In this document: one piece after another, positions 8,229-17,246 of the stretch
Numbering within the stretch: the stretch's first letter is position 1
Layout of the letters: each line of letters starts with the position of its first letter
DNA from: Ruminococcus flavefaciens
GTDB taxonomy: Bacteria > Bacillota > Clostridia > Oscillospirales > Ruminococcaceae
Direction: 5' to 3'
Assembly (NCBI RefSeq): GCF_900143025.1
Contig: NZ_FRCT01000003.1
Location: forward strand, 186,001-250,000
DNA length: 64,000 nucleotides
Made by a program: the position numbers and the translations under genes
The notes under the pieces: generated by a model
What the model saw: only the letters and a program-made list of their open reading frames with translations
Databases searched by the model: none
Told to the model about the DNA's origin: nothing

Positions 8229-9097
8229 GATCACGAATTTACAGAAATCCTGTGGGTGTAAGCAAATTCACAGGACTTGTACTGATACTGCCGTTTATCA
8301 TCGGCGCAGTACTGTTCATAATATATCCTTTCGTATATTCCTTTACAGTCGGACTTACCGACAATAACGGCGGTATGAGCTTTGAAAACTACAGGAATAT
8401 CCTGTCTGACAGCAGTTCGCGTCAGGCATTTGGCGTAACCCTCAAATATACCTTGATACTCGTTCCGCTGAAGTTAGCTGTTTCACTGCTTGTTGCTCTG
8501 CTTCTCAACTGTGAACTGAAGGGCATAGGCATATTCCGTACCGCCTTCTACATACCCTCTATACTGGGCTCTAATTTAGCTGTTATCATAATGTGGCAGT
8601 ACCTTTTTACGTCTGACGGCCTTGTAAATCAACTCCTCAGTACTATGGGAATTGCTCCCGTCGGCTGGTACGGCGATCCTGACGCAGCGCTTTTTATCAT
8701 CGTCCTACTGAGATTATGGGAATTCGGATCAACTATGGTCATATTCCTTGCAGCTCTCCGCGATATGCCAAAAGAGCTGTACGATGCTGCAAAGGTAGAC
8801 GGCTGCGGAAATATAAGGACCTTTTTCAGTATCACTCTCCCACAGCTGAAAAGAATTATTTTCATTAATCTTATTCTGCAAACCATTGCTGCTATGCAGG
8901 AATTCAACGCACCTTACATGATAACAGGCGGCGGTCCTCTGGGAAACACAAGGACTATAGGTATGTATATTTATGAGGAGATGTTCAGATACGGTGATGA
9001 GGGAACTGCAAATGCTGTTTCATGGCTGCTTTTCGTTATCATAGGCCTTATTGTAATGCTTCTGTATAAGTTCACGGAAAAGCTAAGGAGGGACTGA
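8225..9097 (+). CDS. Sugar ABC transporter permease (MalF-like)
   Basis: A 290-residue inner-membrane permease with about six hydrophobic helices. The EAA loop that contacts the ATPase is visible near residue 185 (ELYDAAKVDGCGNIRTFFSI). It is followed by INLILQTIAAMQEFNAPYMITGGGP, typical of the MalF/UgpA side of sugar importers. It overlaps the binding-protein gene by four bases and is followed 2 bases later by the second permease. No ATPase gene lies in the operon, so a shared MsmX/MsmK-type ATPase encoded elsewhere is expected. Confidence 0.93.
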   Translation: MRSRIYRNPVGVSKFTGLVLILPFIIGAVLFIIYPFVYSFTVGLTDNNGGMSFENYRNILSDSSSRQAFGVTLKYTLILVPLKLAVSLLVALLLNCELKGIGIFRTAFYIPSILGSNLAVIIMWQYLFTSDGLVNQLLSTMGIAPVGWYGDPDAALFIIVLLRLWEFGSTMVIFLAALRDMPKELYDAAKVDGCGNIRTFFSITLPQLKRIIFINLILQTIAAMQEFNAPYMITGGGPLGNTRTIGMYIYEEMFRYGDEGTANAVSWLLFVIIGLIVMLLYKFTEKLRRD

Positions 9098-9099
9098 CT

Positions 9100-9927
9100 A
9101 TGAGAAAGCTCCTTCTTTATTTTGTACTCGGCGCGGTTGGAATAGTAATGCTTTACCCTATGCTTTGGCTTGTTGGCGCGTCCTTTAAATCAAATGACGA
9201 GATATTCACGACCATATGGTTCATGCCCAAGAGCTTCGATACCCATGTATACAAAAACGCATGGGATACCGTTACTCCCTACACTATGGGACACTATTTC
9301 ATAAATACCTTTCTTATAATTATCCCGAAAACTGTTTTTGCCGTACTTTCTTCGGTAATTGTGGCTTACGGCTTTGCACGGTTTGATTTTCCGCTGAAAA
9401 AATTCTTTTCCGCACTCCTTATATGCGGTATGCTGATGCCGTCCATTGTTACTGTATTGCCGCTGTACCGTATGTGGAGCTGTCTGGGACTGCTTGATAC
9501 ATATATCCCCTTGACTCTCCCCTCTCTTTTCGCCTGCGAGGGTATGTTTGTATTCATTCTCATACAATTTCTGAAAAGAGTGCCGAAGGAATTCGATGAA
9601 GCTGCCCGAATGGACGGCTGCGGAACTTTAAGGACTCTGTTCCTTGTACTCATACCGTGTATAAGACCTGCTGTTATTTCCATCGCAGTCTTTACCTTCC
9701 TCTGGACAATGAACGATTTTCTTTCACCTCTCATAATGATACAATCTGTTGAAAAATACCCCCTATCCCTTGCGCTCAGGCTATCTGTGGACAGCACGGG
9801 ACAGGGTTACGAACAGCGTAAGATAATCGCTATGTCCGTTATAGGTCTTATACCTTCTGTTGCAGTATTTGCTCTTGCACAGAAAAAATTTATAAGCGGT
9901 ATCACCGCAGGAGGACTCTCAGAATGA
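9100..9927 (+). CDS. Sugar ABC transporter permease (MalG-like)
   Basis: A 275-residue MalG/UgpE-type permease. The N-terminal helix ends with LYPMLWLVGASFKSNDEIF, a hallmark of this subunit. The EAA loop is at about residue 165 (EFDEAARMDGCGTLRTLFLV), and SLFACEGMFVFILIQFLKRVP precedes it. It pairs with the preceding MalF-like protein to form the channel. The stop overlaps the GH105 start by 4 bases, so hydrolase and transporter are translationally coupled. Confidence 0.93.
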   Translation: MRKLLLYFVLGAVGIVMLYPMLWLVGASFKSNDEIFTTIWFMPKSFDTHVYKNAWDTVTPYTMGHYFINTFLIIIPKTVFAVLSSVIVAYGFARFDFPLKKFFSALLICGMLMPSIVTVLPLYRMWSCLGLLDTYIPLTLPSLFACEGMFVFILIQFLKRVPKEFDEAARMDGCGTLRTLFLVLIPCIRPAVISIAVFTFLWTMNDFLSPLIMIQSVEKYPLSLALRLSVDSTGQGYEQRKIIAMSVIGLIPSVAVFALAQKKFISGITAGGLSE

Positions 9928-11039
9928 CAAGACAACAATCTATAGTAAATGATTATATCGAAAAGCTGATACTCAGTTCGGATCCGCTGGATCCATTATG
10001 GAATGTTGAGAGCATGGTCTGCGGAAAGGCTCCCAAATGGAACTATATAGACAACTGTATGATAACCGCTGTCCTGATGCTCTATGAGACTGAGAGCGAC
10101 GAAAGGCTTCTCGATTATTCTGTTAAATACATGGATACCTATGTAAACGATGACGGTACTATCCCTACAATGAACTGCGCCGACTATAACCTTGATAACC
10201 TCTGCGGCGGAAGAAATCTCATAAGCCTGTGGAAGCACACAAACTCGGAGCATTACCGCCTTGGCTTTGAAAAACTTTGGAAAGAACAGGTGCTTCGTCA
10301 GCCAAGACTGAGCTGCGGCAATTTCTGGCACAAAGCCATTTACCCCGATCAGATATGGCTTGACGGTACTTACATGGCTATGCCTTTTATGGCTGAATAC
10401 GGTAAGCTCCACGATCTACGCGGTGTCATGGACGATGTTGAAAGGCAGCTCTTTGATATGAGAAAGATAACCCGTGACCCCAAAACAGGACTTTTCTATC
10501 ACGGCTATGACGACACAAAAAATATGATATGGGCTGACCCTATAACCGGTCTTTCTCCCGAGTTCTGGCTGCGCTCAAACGGCTGGATATGTGCTGCAAT
10601 GGCTGATGTATTCGAGATACTGGAAGATCAGCGGATAGGAAAAATGCTTGCCGAGATACTGGGAGATATCATAAAATACTGCCGTGATGACGGTATGCTT
10701 TATCAGCTCCCCGCTAAGCCTGAACTTGAAGGCAATTACCCTGAAACAAGCGGTACTCTCCTTGTGGCTTATTCCGCTATGAAAGCTGCAAGACTGGGCA
10801 TATGCGGCGAGGATATACGTCAGGCAGGACTAAAAGCCTTCAAAACTGTCACGGATAAATTCATAAACACAGATGCCGAAATACCTGTGCTGGGAAATAT
10901 CTGCCTTGTGGGCGGACTCGGCGGAGAAAACGAACGTGACGGTTCGGCAGGATATTACCTCAGCGAAAAGATAACTCAAAACGACGCAAAGGGCATAGCT
11001 CCCTATATAATGGCATTTACAGAAACTAAAAAAATGTAA
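9924..11039 (+). CDS. GH105 family unsaturated rhamnogalacturonyl/galacturonyl hydrolase
   Basis: A 371-residue cytoplasmic glycoside hydrolase of the GH88/GH105 (alpha/alpha)6-barrel fold, related to YteR/YesR. Motifs seen: DYNLDNLCGGRNL near residues 87-100, FWHKAIYPDQIWLDGTYMAM around 134-153 (Asp147 aligns with the catalytic Asp of the YteR QIWLDG motif), GYDDTKNMIWADPITG and SPEFWLRSNGWICAAMADV. The family removes 4,5-unsaturated galacturonic acid from oligosaccharides made by pectate or rhamnogalacturonan lyases. There is no signal peptide, which fits an enzyme acting after import by the ABC system in the same operon. No terminator is obvious right after the stop. Confidence 0.9.
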   Translation: MTRQQSIVNDYIEKLILSSDPLDPLWNVESMVCGKAPKWNYIDNCMITAVLMLYETESDERLLDYSVKYMDTYVNDDGTIPTMNCADYNLDNLCGGRNLISLWKHTNSEHYRLGFEKLWKEQVLRQPRLSCGNFWHKAIYPDQIWLDGTYMAMPFMAEYGKLHDLRGVMDDVERQLFDMRKITRDPKTGLFYHGYDDTKNMIWADPITGLSPEFWLRSNGWICAAMADVFEILEDQRIGKMLAEILGDIIKYCRDDGMLYQLPAKPELEGNYPETSGTLLVAYSAMKAARLGICGEDIRQAGLKAFKTVTDKFINTDAEIPVLGNICLVGGLGGENERDGSAGYYLSEKITQNDAKGIAPYIMAFTETKKM

Positions 11040-11089
11040 AAATTATACTTTCCGAACAAAAATATTTGTTCATACAGCCCACTCTGTAC

Positions 11090-11118
11090 TTGAAAAGTTC
11101 ACACTTTTGTGATATAAT
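11090..11118 (+). promoter_or_regulatory. Promoter of the NfeD/SPFH pair
   Basis: TTGAAA (11090-11095), 17-bp spacer, TATAAT (11113-11118). Confidence 0.85.
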
Positions 11119-11169
11119 ATTTCCTGTAGGGATTACTACAAATATTTTTTGTGAAAGGGGGTCTCGTTT

Positions 11170-11607
11170 ATGGGTGTACTGTTTTGGGCTTGCGCTGTTG
11201 TAGCTTTCGTTGTTGCCGAGGTCGTCACCGTTCAGCTGGTGTCGATATGGTTTGCAGCCGGAGCTATGGTCACAATGCTGTTCAGCTATTTCTATAAGCT
11301 TACCGCTATTGAGCAGTTGGGTATTTTCATAATATCCTCGTCCATATTCCTGCTTTGCAGCATACCATTCATCAGAAACCGCAGACGTAAAAACGACTTT
11401 GTCGCTACTAATGCCGAACTGGATATAGGCAGGCACGCAACCGTTATTGAAGTTATAAACAGCGATAAAGGTACAGGACGAGTCACTTTAAATGGGGTTA
11501 ATTGGAGTGCCGTTCCTGAAAACGAGGACGATATCATACCCGAGGGTACGGTCGTTATCGTAAAAAAGGTAATGGGCGCAAGATTACTCGTCGCACCAGA
11601 AAAGTAA
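11170..11607 (+). CDS. NfeD-like membrane protein (short form)
   Basis: A 145-residue protein with two or three membrane helices in residues 1-70 and a C-terminal small beta-barrel (OB-like) domain: ELDIGRHATVIEVINSDKGTGRVTLNGVNWSA, then IIPEGTVVIVKKVMGARLLVAPE. That domain is the NfeD C-terminal signature. These proteins are encoded next to SPFH/stomatin-like proteins and are thought to work with them in membrane microdomain organisation; the SPFH gene follows here after 39 bases. No ClpP-like protease domain is present, so this is the short form. Ribosome binding site GAAAGGGGG lies before the ATG. Confidence 0.9.
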   Translation: MGVLFWACAVVAFVVAEVVTVQLVSIWFAAGAMVTMLFSYFYKLTAIEQLGIFIISSSIFLLCSIPFIRNRRRKNDFVATNAELDIGRHATVIEVINSDKGTGRVTLNGVNWSAVPENEDDIIPEGTVVIVKKVMGARLLVAPEK

Positions 11608-11646
11608 AAATCAATATTCACCATTTATTTTTGGAGGTATTTAAAA

Positions 11647-12651
11647 ATGGAACCATTCAAGATCATAGTATTATTGGTAATTGTTTTCCTGTTATTCGTT
11701 ATCGTAAGATCATTCAGGATAGTACCACAGGCACACGTTTTCGTAATCGAGCGTCTTGGTTCATTCCATGCTGAATGGGATACAGGTCTTCACATTCTCG
11801 TTCCTTTCATCGACAGGATCGCAGGCAAGGTTTCACTCAAGGAAAAAGTCGTAGACTTCAAGCCGCAGCCTGTTATCACAAAAGATAACGTTACCATGCA
11901 GATAGATACCGTCGTGTTCTATCAGGTAACCGACGCTAAGCAGTATATCTACGGTGTTGAAAGACCTCTCGCAGCTATCGAGAACCTTTCTGCTACAACT
12001 CTCCGTAACATCATCGGTGAAATGGAACTCGATGCTACTCTTACTTCAAGAGATGTGATCAACTCAAAGATCACAGCTATCCTCGATATGGCTACAGACC
12101 GCTGGGGTATCAAGGTAAACCGTGTCGAGCTCAAGAACATCCTTCCTCCTCGTGAAATTCAGGACGCCATGGAAAAGCAGATGAAGGCTGAGCGTGAACG
12201 TCGTGAAAAGATCCTTCAGGCAGAGGGTGACAAAAAGTCTCAGATACTTGTTGCAGAAGGTGAAAAGGAATCTCAGATCCTTCGTGCTCAGGCTAAGAAG
12301 GAAGCTCAGATCCTCGAAGCAGAGGCTCAGAAACAGGCTATGATACTCAAGGCTGACGCCGTAAGAGAGCAGAAGATACTTGAAGCAACCGGTGAATCAA
12401 AGGCTATCGAAATGGTTCAGCAGGCTCTTGCAGAGAGTATTGTAAAGCTCAATGAGGCTAATCCTAATGAGAGAGTTATACAGCTCAAGTCCTTAGAGTC
12501 GTTTGCCAAGGCTGCTGACGGCAAGGCTACAAAGATCATTATCCCAAGTGAGATACAGGGTCTTGCAGGTCTTGCAACAGGCTTAAAGGCTATCGTTGAA
12601 AAGGATCCTGCTTCTGCTCCCGCAAACAAGCAGAGCTATAACGCAAACTGA
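11647..12651 (+). CDS. SPFH/Band 7 (stomatin-like) membrane protein
   Basis: A 334-residue protein: one N-terminal membrane helix (residues 3-20), then an SPFH domain (about 25-185; VPQAHVFVIERLGSFHAEWDTG, VVDFKPQPVITKDNVTMQID, ENLSATTLRNIIGEMELD). A long charged Ala/Glu/Lys coiled coil (about 185-250) with repeated ILxAEGxKxSQ units follows, and then a Gly-rich tail. The product is a QmcA/HflK-like scaffold of membrane domains. It forms an operon with the NfeD gene just upstream and ends at a strong terminator. Codon use is biased, suggesting high expression. Confidence 0.93.
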   Translation: MEPFKIIVLLVIVFLLFVIVRSFRIVPQAHVFVIERLGSFHAEWDTGLHILVPFIDRIAGKVSLKEKVVDFKPQPVITKDNVTMQIDTVVFYQVTDAKQYIYGVERPLAAIENLSATTLRNIIGEMELDATLTSRDVINSKITAILDMATDRWGIKVNRVELKNILPPREIQDAMEKQMKAERERREKILQAEGDKKSQILVAEGEKESQILRAQAKKEAQILEAEAQKQAMILKADAVREQKILEATGESKAIEMVQQALAESIVKLNEANPNERVIQLKSLESFAKAADGKATKIIIPSEIQGLAGLATGLKAIVEKDPASAPANKQSYNAN

Positions 12652-12663
12652 TAACAACACATA

Positions 12664-12690
12664 CGCTCCCCTTTCGGGGAGCGTTTTTTT
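12664..12690 (+). terminator. Terminator of the NfeD/SPFH operon
   Basis: Stem CGCTCCCC (12664-12671) with GGGGAGCG (12676-12683), loop TTTC, then seven T. Confidence 0.94.
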
Positions 12691-12814
12691 ACCATATTTC
12701 CCGAAACTTTACAGAAAAACTATATAATATCATAGATTTAGCTTCTTAACTTATGATATAATGGTATAAGGAAAAGTTTATCTGCCTTCTGTCTTTTAAA
12801 AAGGGGGAATACAC

Positions 12815-14008
12815 ATGAAAAAACTAATCTCACTTATTACAGCAGCATTAACAGCATTTTCAGCGACCTCGTTAATAACATCTGCGGAATCTGCTCCTGA
12901 TCTATCCGACGATAATATAATGCACGAAAGCCATACTCGTATCGTTGGCGATCTTAATAATGACGGAGAAATCACTATCAGCGATCTTGTAACAATGTCC
13001 AATGTCCTTCTCAGAAAGGGATATGATGATGACATCATGTATTATCGTGACGAATTAGGCTATACAGACCTGAATTTTGACCTTGAAACTGATGTATTCG
13101 ATCTTGTGGAAATGAGAAAGCTGGTCATCTCTCCCGAAACAGCCTTCAAACAGATAAACAATGTGGATATTCTTGCATCGGCTGAAAAATCGGATACTAA
13201 AGGTGCTTTTATCAGTTTTCCCGATGAGATAAGCACTTATCTTTCATTACTTGGTACTGATGCCGAGGAAATACAAAAATATGTTGATATGTACGATGAG
13301 GATTTTTTCAGGGACAACGATCTTGTCTTCTGTACCCTGATGCAGGAGTACGGTAACGGTATACACTTCAAGTATCCCGAAAGTACTTTCCTCTTCGGAG
13401 ATCTTCTTTATATTACCCAACAAGAAGCTTTTGCCGAATATTTCGGCGTAGAACTTACTCCTGAAATGATCGAAAACTTAAATTTTTTCTGTCTTATAAC
13501 AAGTAAGAAATACATATCTCACCCTATGGTATATCCCGAGAAAAAACAGGTCATACTGTTCCATACGAACGTACCGAAACAATACAAAGCTGTATCAGGC
13601 GGCTTATGCGGTGTGTTGGATTTTGAATTGTTTGTTCCCGATTATGATGCACACAAGTATTATTCAGAGGACGGAAAAAATGGTATCATGATAACTGTCA
13701 ATGAAGATCATTTTATGGACGACAGCTGTATATACGAGATATACCGAATAAATGACGACGGTTCATACACTTATATCGACGGATACACTGATGCAGCTGA
13801 CTATGATCAATATAAAGACGGATATAAGATTTTACACGATGATATCGGAAACATAATATATTATTTCAACGAAAACTGTTACATATGCTTTTATAAAGAA
13901 AACGCTACCATAACCTATGTACAGTACGAATACGATGAACGGTTCGGTGATTACCGCAGAAAATGGAAAAACATATTTGTCTTTTTCGATGATACAGCAA
14001 AACCATAA
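12815..14008 (+). CDS. Secreted protein with N-terminal dockerin and unknown C-terminal domain
   Basis: A 397-residue protein with a signal peptide (about residues 1-24, ending TSAES). A dockerin follows directly after it (about 43-110): the first repeat VGDLNNDGEITISDLVTMSN has a full Asp/Asn calcium loop, while the second (DLNFDLETDVFDLVEMRKLV) lacks the glycine and is irregular. The remaining ~285 residues are acidic and rich in Tyr and Asp; I do not recognise a catalytic family. Dockerins bind cohesins on a scaffoldin, so the protein is probably a cellulosomal component. Start ATG 12815 has AAAAAGGGGG before it. It stands alone between two terminators. Confidence 0.8.
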   Translation: MKKLISLITAALTAFSATSLITSAESAPDLSDDNIMHESHTRIVGDLNNDGEITISDLVTMSNVLLRKGYDDDIMYYRDELGYTDLNFDLETDVFDLVEMRKLVISPETAFKQINNVDILASAEKSDTKGAFISFPDEISTYLSLLGTDAEEIQKYVDMYDEDFFRDNDLVFCTLMQEYGNGIHFKYPESTFLFGDLLYITQQEAFAEYFGVELTPEMIENLNFFCLITSKKYISHPMVYPEKKQVILFHTNVPKQYKAVSGGLCGVLDFELFVPDYDAHKYYSEDGKNGIMITVNEDHFMDDSCIYEIYRINDDGSYTYIDGYTDAADYDQYKDGYKILHDDIGNIIYYFNENCYICFYKENATITYVQYEYDERFGDYRRKWKNIFVFFDDTAKP

Positions 14009-14030
14009 TAAATGATATCCGAATGTCATT

Positions 14031-14065
14031 ATACTGAGGAACATATCGTTCCTCAGTATTTTTTT
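14031..14065 (+). terminator. Terminator of the dockerin gene
   Basis: ATACTGAGGAAC (14031-14042) pairs perfectly with GTTCCTCAGTAT (14048-14059), followed by a T run. Confidence 0.93.
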
Positions 14066-14173
14066 CGGACATTTTCACATTCCAAAAAACCAAGCTGTTT
14101 TTTCTCCTTTTTTGTAGTTTGATACGATTTTTATAAAAAGCTGCCTAATTTTTTAAATAGCTGTCATTTTCTC

Positions 14174-14202
14174 TTGCATTTCGACACATTTTGTTGTATA
14201 AT
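14174..14202 (+). promoter_or_regulatory. Promoter of the MBOAT/FkbH/ACP cassette
   Basis: TTGCAT (14174-14179), 17-bp spacer, TATAAT (14197-14202). Confidence 0.78.
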
Positions 14203-14339
14203 AATCTGTGCAGGCTTGCAATGGTCTGTGCAAGTTTTAAACTTTGGATATACTGATCTCATTTACATTGCTCCGCCTGCTTTTACGCGGTATACTTACA
14301 GATAGATAAATAGATTTTATGCAACAAGGCGGTAGAACA

Positions 14340-15740
14340 ATGGTTTTTTCGAGATTATTCTTTATATATATTTTTCTGCCTCTGTGTCTGCTGTGCTATT
14401 CAGCGGCAAGAGGTACAAAGGCTAAAAATACGGTGTTGATCATTTTCTCACTTGTTTTCTATGCTTGGGGAGAACCTGTATACATCTTCCTTATGCTCAT
14501 AACTGCTGTTGTGAACTACACGGCAGGTCTGCTTATAGGAAAGTATCAGGGACAAAAGGGCGATACTGCGGCAACGGTGTTTGCTGTTGTCTATGACCTC
14601 CTCATGCTCGGAGTATTCAAGTACAGCGGCTTTATCGCAGAAAATATCAACGCCCTTTTTTCATGCTCGATCCCCGTACCGGACATAAGGCTCCCAATCG
14701 GTATAAGCTTTTACACATTTCAGACTATATCTTATATCATCGACTGTCACTGGGAAAAGGTCAAACCGCAGAAAAGCTTTAAGAACTTCCTGCTGTTCCT
14801 CACCCTGTTCCCACAGCTTGTAGCTGGTCCTATCGTAAGATACAGTACTATCGAAAAGGAGATCGCTGACCGTAAGATTGAATTCAGCGATGTTTCCTAC
14901 GGTCTCAACAGAGTTGCTCTCGGTCTCGGTAAAAAGGTGCTCCTCGCAAATCAGCTCAGCATCATAGCAGACAGCTTTCTCGGAAATATCGGCAGTTCAA
15001 CTATGCTTGGCGCATGGTATGGCGTTATCGCCTACGGATTGCAGATATACTTTGACTTCTCAGGCTATTCCGATATCGCTATCGGTCTCGGACGAGTATT
15101 CGGTTTCCATTTTGACGAAAACTTCAACCACCCATTCATATGCAAGGACATAACCGAATTTTGGCAGCGTTGGCACATCTCCCTCAGTACATTTTTCCGC
15201 GATTATGTGCTTTATATACCTATTTTCGGCAAGCGCAGAAAGTACGGCGGACTTTTCCTCGTATGGCTCTGCACAGGTATATGGCACGGCGCAAGCTGGA
15301 ATTTCATAATCTGGGGACTCTATTATGGTATCTTCGTTTTCATAGAAATGAAGATCGGCAAAAAGAATATGAAGAAGATACCTGTAGTCATTCGCCATAT
15401 CTACAGCAAATTCGTTATTTTCATAGGCTTCGGCATCTTCTATTTTGAAAGCCTTGGCAAGCTTGGTACATTCTTCAAAACTGCCTTCGGCTTCGGCAGC
15501 AGCGGCTTCATAGGTGTACAGGACAAGATATCCCTTATGAACAATATGTACCTTATGATCGTGGCTGTTATATGCTGCTTCCCTATCCTCAGCAGCATCA
15601 AAAAAATATCGGACAAGCATTTCGTTACAAAGGCAACTGTTTCATCGGCTGCTGCAATAGCTTCTGCTCTTATCCTTATTGTTACAAGTGTACTGCTTGT
15701 AGATGCAACTACAAATCCTTTCCTTTATTTCAGATTTTAA
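14340..15740 (+). CDS. MBOAT family O-acyltransferase (AlgI/DltB-like)
   Basis: A 466-residue polytopic membrane protein, the usual length for the family. It shows MBOAT signatures: RLPIGISFYTFQTISYIIDC, LFPQLVAGPIVRY, FWQRWHISLSTFFRDYV with His at about residue 279, and TGIWHGASWNFIIWG with the conserved catalytic His at residue 316. Relatives move acyl groups across the membrane for O-acetylation of alginate (AlgI) or D-alanylation of teichoic acid (DltB). The start is ATG 14340, preceded by AAGGCGG; an ATG at 14319 in the same frame has no such site. It is the first gene of a five-gene cassette that includes its own ACP, which resembles DltB-DltC logic, but no DltA or acetyl donor gene is present. 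Confidence 0.93.
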   Translation: MVFSRLFFIYIFLPLCLLCYSAARGTKAKNTVLIIFSLVFYAWGEPVYIFLMLITAVVNYTAGLLIGKYQGQKGDTAATVFAVVYDLLMLGVFKYSGFIAENINALFSCSIPVPDIRLPIGISFYTFQTISYIIDCHWEKVKPQKSFKNFLLFLTLFPQLVAGPIVRYSTIEKEIADRKIEFSDVSYGLNRVALGLGKKVLLANQLSIIADSFLGNIGSSTMLGAWYGVIAYGLQIYFDFSGYSDIAIGLGRVFGFHFDENFNHPFICKDITEFWQRWHISLSTFFRDYVLYIPIFGKRRKYGGLFLVWLCTGIWHGASWNFIIWGLYYGIFVFIEMKIGKKNMKKIPVVIRHIYSKFVIFIGFGIFYFESLGKLGTFFKTAFGFGSSGFIGVQDKISLMNNMYLMIVAVICCFPILSSIKKISDKHFVTKATVSSAAAIASALILIVTSVLLVDATTNPFLYFRF

Positions 15741-15755
15741 AGAGGCATACAACAA

Positions 15756-17237
15756 ATGAGTGAAAATAAAAAGAAAACAGAGTCCGAAAAAGATATAAAC
15801 AAGGACGCTGAAAAAAATACATCCCGTCCCGAGCCTGTTATCTCTATCGAGGGCTCAGACCGTTCTCAAACGGCAATCGATATCCCTATAAAAGCTAAGA
15901 AACTGCGCCGTGAACGCAGAAAAAGAACCCTTAATATCATCGCAATATCTAATATTATCCTTATGGGAGCTGTTCTTGCAGGCGGATTTGCCTATATAAC
16001 CATGCTCCCGCATGAGACAAGAGCCGACGATGAGAACCGTATGCTCACCAAGTTCCCGAAATTCACTGCAAAGACCTATGCAAACGGTCAGTTCACCGAA
16101 GGAATTGCAGATTATTTCGACGATACTGTCCACAACCGAGCTAATATCAAGGAGTTCATCGCCGATAACCTTATGCCACTGAAAGGCAGGAAATACGGTG
16201 ATGACGAGGACGGCGCAGAGCTTTACGGCAGCGGTGCCAAGAAGAAAAAGTCTGTAACAGCAACTACAACTGCAAAGCCTGCTGAACCTGCCGTTACTAC
16301 CGAAGTAACTGCTGTGCAGGAGACTACAGAGCCGCCTACGGAAGAACCGGCTCCTGCTGAGGGTGAGCTCACAAACAATATCCTTATAGTCAACAAGCGC
16401 GGTATCACCCTTTACGGCGGCGGCTGGGGCACTGAGCTTGAATATGCTTCATATGTGAACGGATACAAGGAAAAGCTTGAAAATGTCAACGTTTATTCTA
16501 TGGTGCTCCCAACTTCAAGCTCCTTCTATCTTCCTGATAATTACAAGGATCTTGCTCACAGCGAAAAGGAAGATTTCGATAATATCGACGGTGCATTGCA
16601 CAATGTCATGTCTGTTGATGCTTACTCTTCTCTTGCCGCTCACAAGGACGAAGCTATATACTCCCGCACAGATCATCACTGGCAGCCTCTCGGCGCTTAT
16701 TATGCTGCCGAAAAATTTGCTCTTACAGCAGGTGTGCCATTTGCCGACCTTTCAGAGTATGAGACCGTTACTCTGCCGGGATATGTGGGCACGCTCTATA
16801 TGTATACTCAAAGTGCTACTCTCCTCAATAATCCCGAAGACTTTGTGTACTATAAGCCAAAGACTCCTGTGACTGTGACACAATACGATACACGTTTCCA
16901 GAACCCCGTTGCGGCAAATCTTCTCCTTGAACCGTCAGGTATGCCGAATTCAGGCTATTACATGGTATTCGGCTCTGATGAAAGGATAGTCCATGTAAAT
17001 ACTGAGTGCAATAACGGAAGAACTCTTGTAATATTCAAGGACAGCTACGGTAACGCTCTCCTGCCTATGCTGACAAGCTCATTCGAGAATATATACCTCT
17101 GCGATATCCGCTATTTCGACCTTAATGCTGTGGATTTCGCAAAACAGGTAGGTGCTACAGACCTGCTGTTCTCAATGTGTTCGTTCTCGGCTGTAGGCGT
17201 AAACAGAAACAGCATATACAACAATCTTATCCGATAA
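15756..17237 (+). CDS. DHHW/AlgX-like SGNH-type membrane-anchored protein
   Basis: A 493-residue protein with a charged cytoplasmic tail (1-58), one membrane helix (about 60-82), a Lys/Thr/Pro/Glu linker (162-203), and an extracellular AlgJ/AlgX-type SGNH hydrolase-like domain. Key residues seen are DHHW at 306-309 and the serine motif FKDSYGN with Ser430; the other conserved segment is ENRMLTKFPKFTAKTYANGQF near 93-113. Proteins of this type work with MBOAT acyltransferases to place acyl groups on extracellular polymers, which fits the MBOAT gene 15 bases upstream. The FkbH-like gene starts 9 bases downstream. Confidence 0.9.
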   Translation: MSENKKKTESEKDINKDAEKNTSRPEPVISIEGSDRSQTAIDIPIKAKKLRRERRKRTLNIIAISNIILMGAVLAGGFAYITMLPHETRADDENRMLTKFPKFTAKTYANGQFTEGIADYFDDTVHNRANIKEFIADNLMPLKGRKYGDDEDGAELYGSGAKKKKSVTATTTAKPAEPAVTTEVTAVQETTEPPTEEPAPAEGELTNNILIVNKRGITLYGGGWGTELEYASYVNGYKEKLENVNVYSMVLPTSSSFYLPDNYKDLAHSEKEDFDNIDGALHNVMSVDAYSSLAAHKDEAIYSRTDHHWQPLGAYYAAEKFALTAGVPFADLSEYETVTLPGYVGTLYMYTQSATLLNNPEDFVYYKPKTPVTVTQYDTRFQNPVAANLLLEPSGMPNSGYYMVFGSDERIVHVNTECNNGRTLVIFKDSYGNALLPMLTSSFENIYLCDIRYFDLNAVDFAKQVGATDLLFSMCSFSAVGVNRNSIYNNLIR

Positions 17238-17246
17238 GGAGACACA

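Larger units (their letters stand above)
14009..14339. other. Intergenic region with terminator, promoter and ~130-nt leader
   Basis: The stretch holds the dockerin gene's terminator (14031-14059 plus T run), the promoter at 14174-14202, and a leader of about 130 nt before the MBOAT start. The leader contains a short hairpin (CTTGCA...TGCAAG near 14216-14234) but I see no known riboswitch fold. Confidence 0.6.

Noticed and set aside
14203..14339. A riboswitch in the MBOAT leader
   Set aside because: Only one short hairpin is visible and I could not match any known riboswitch core.
15060..15620. A 186-codon open frame on the minus strand inside the MBOAT gene
   Set aside because: It lies fully antisense to a clear MBOAT gene, has no ribosome binding site, and shows no family motif.
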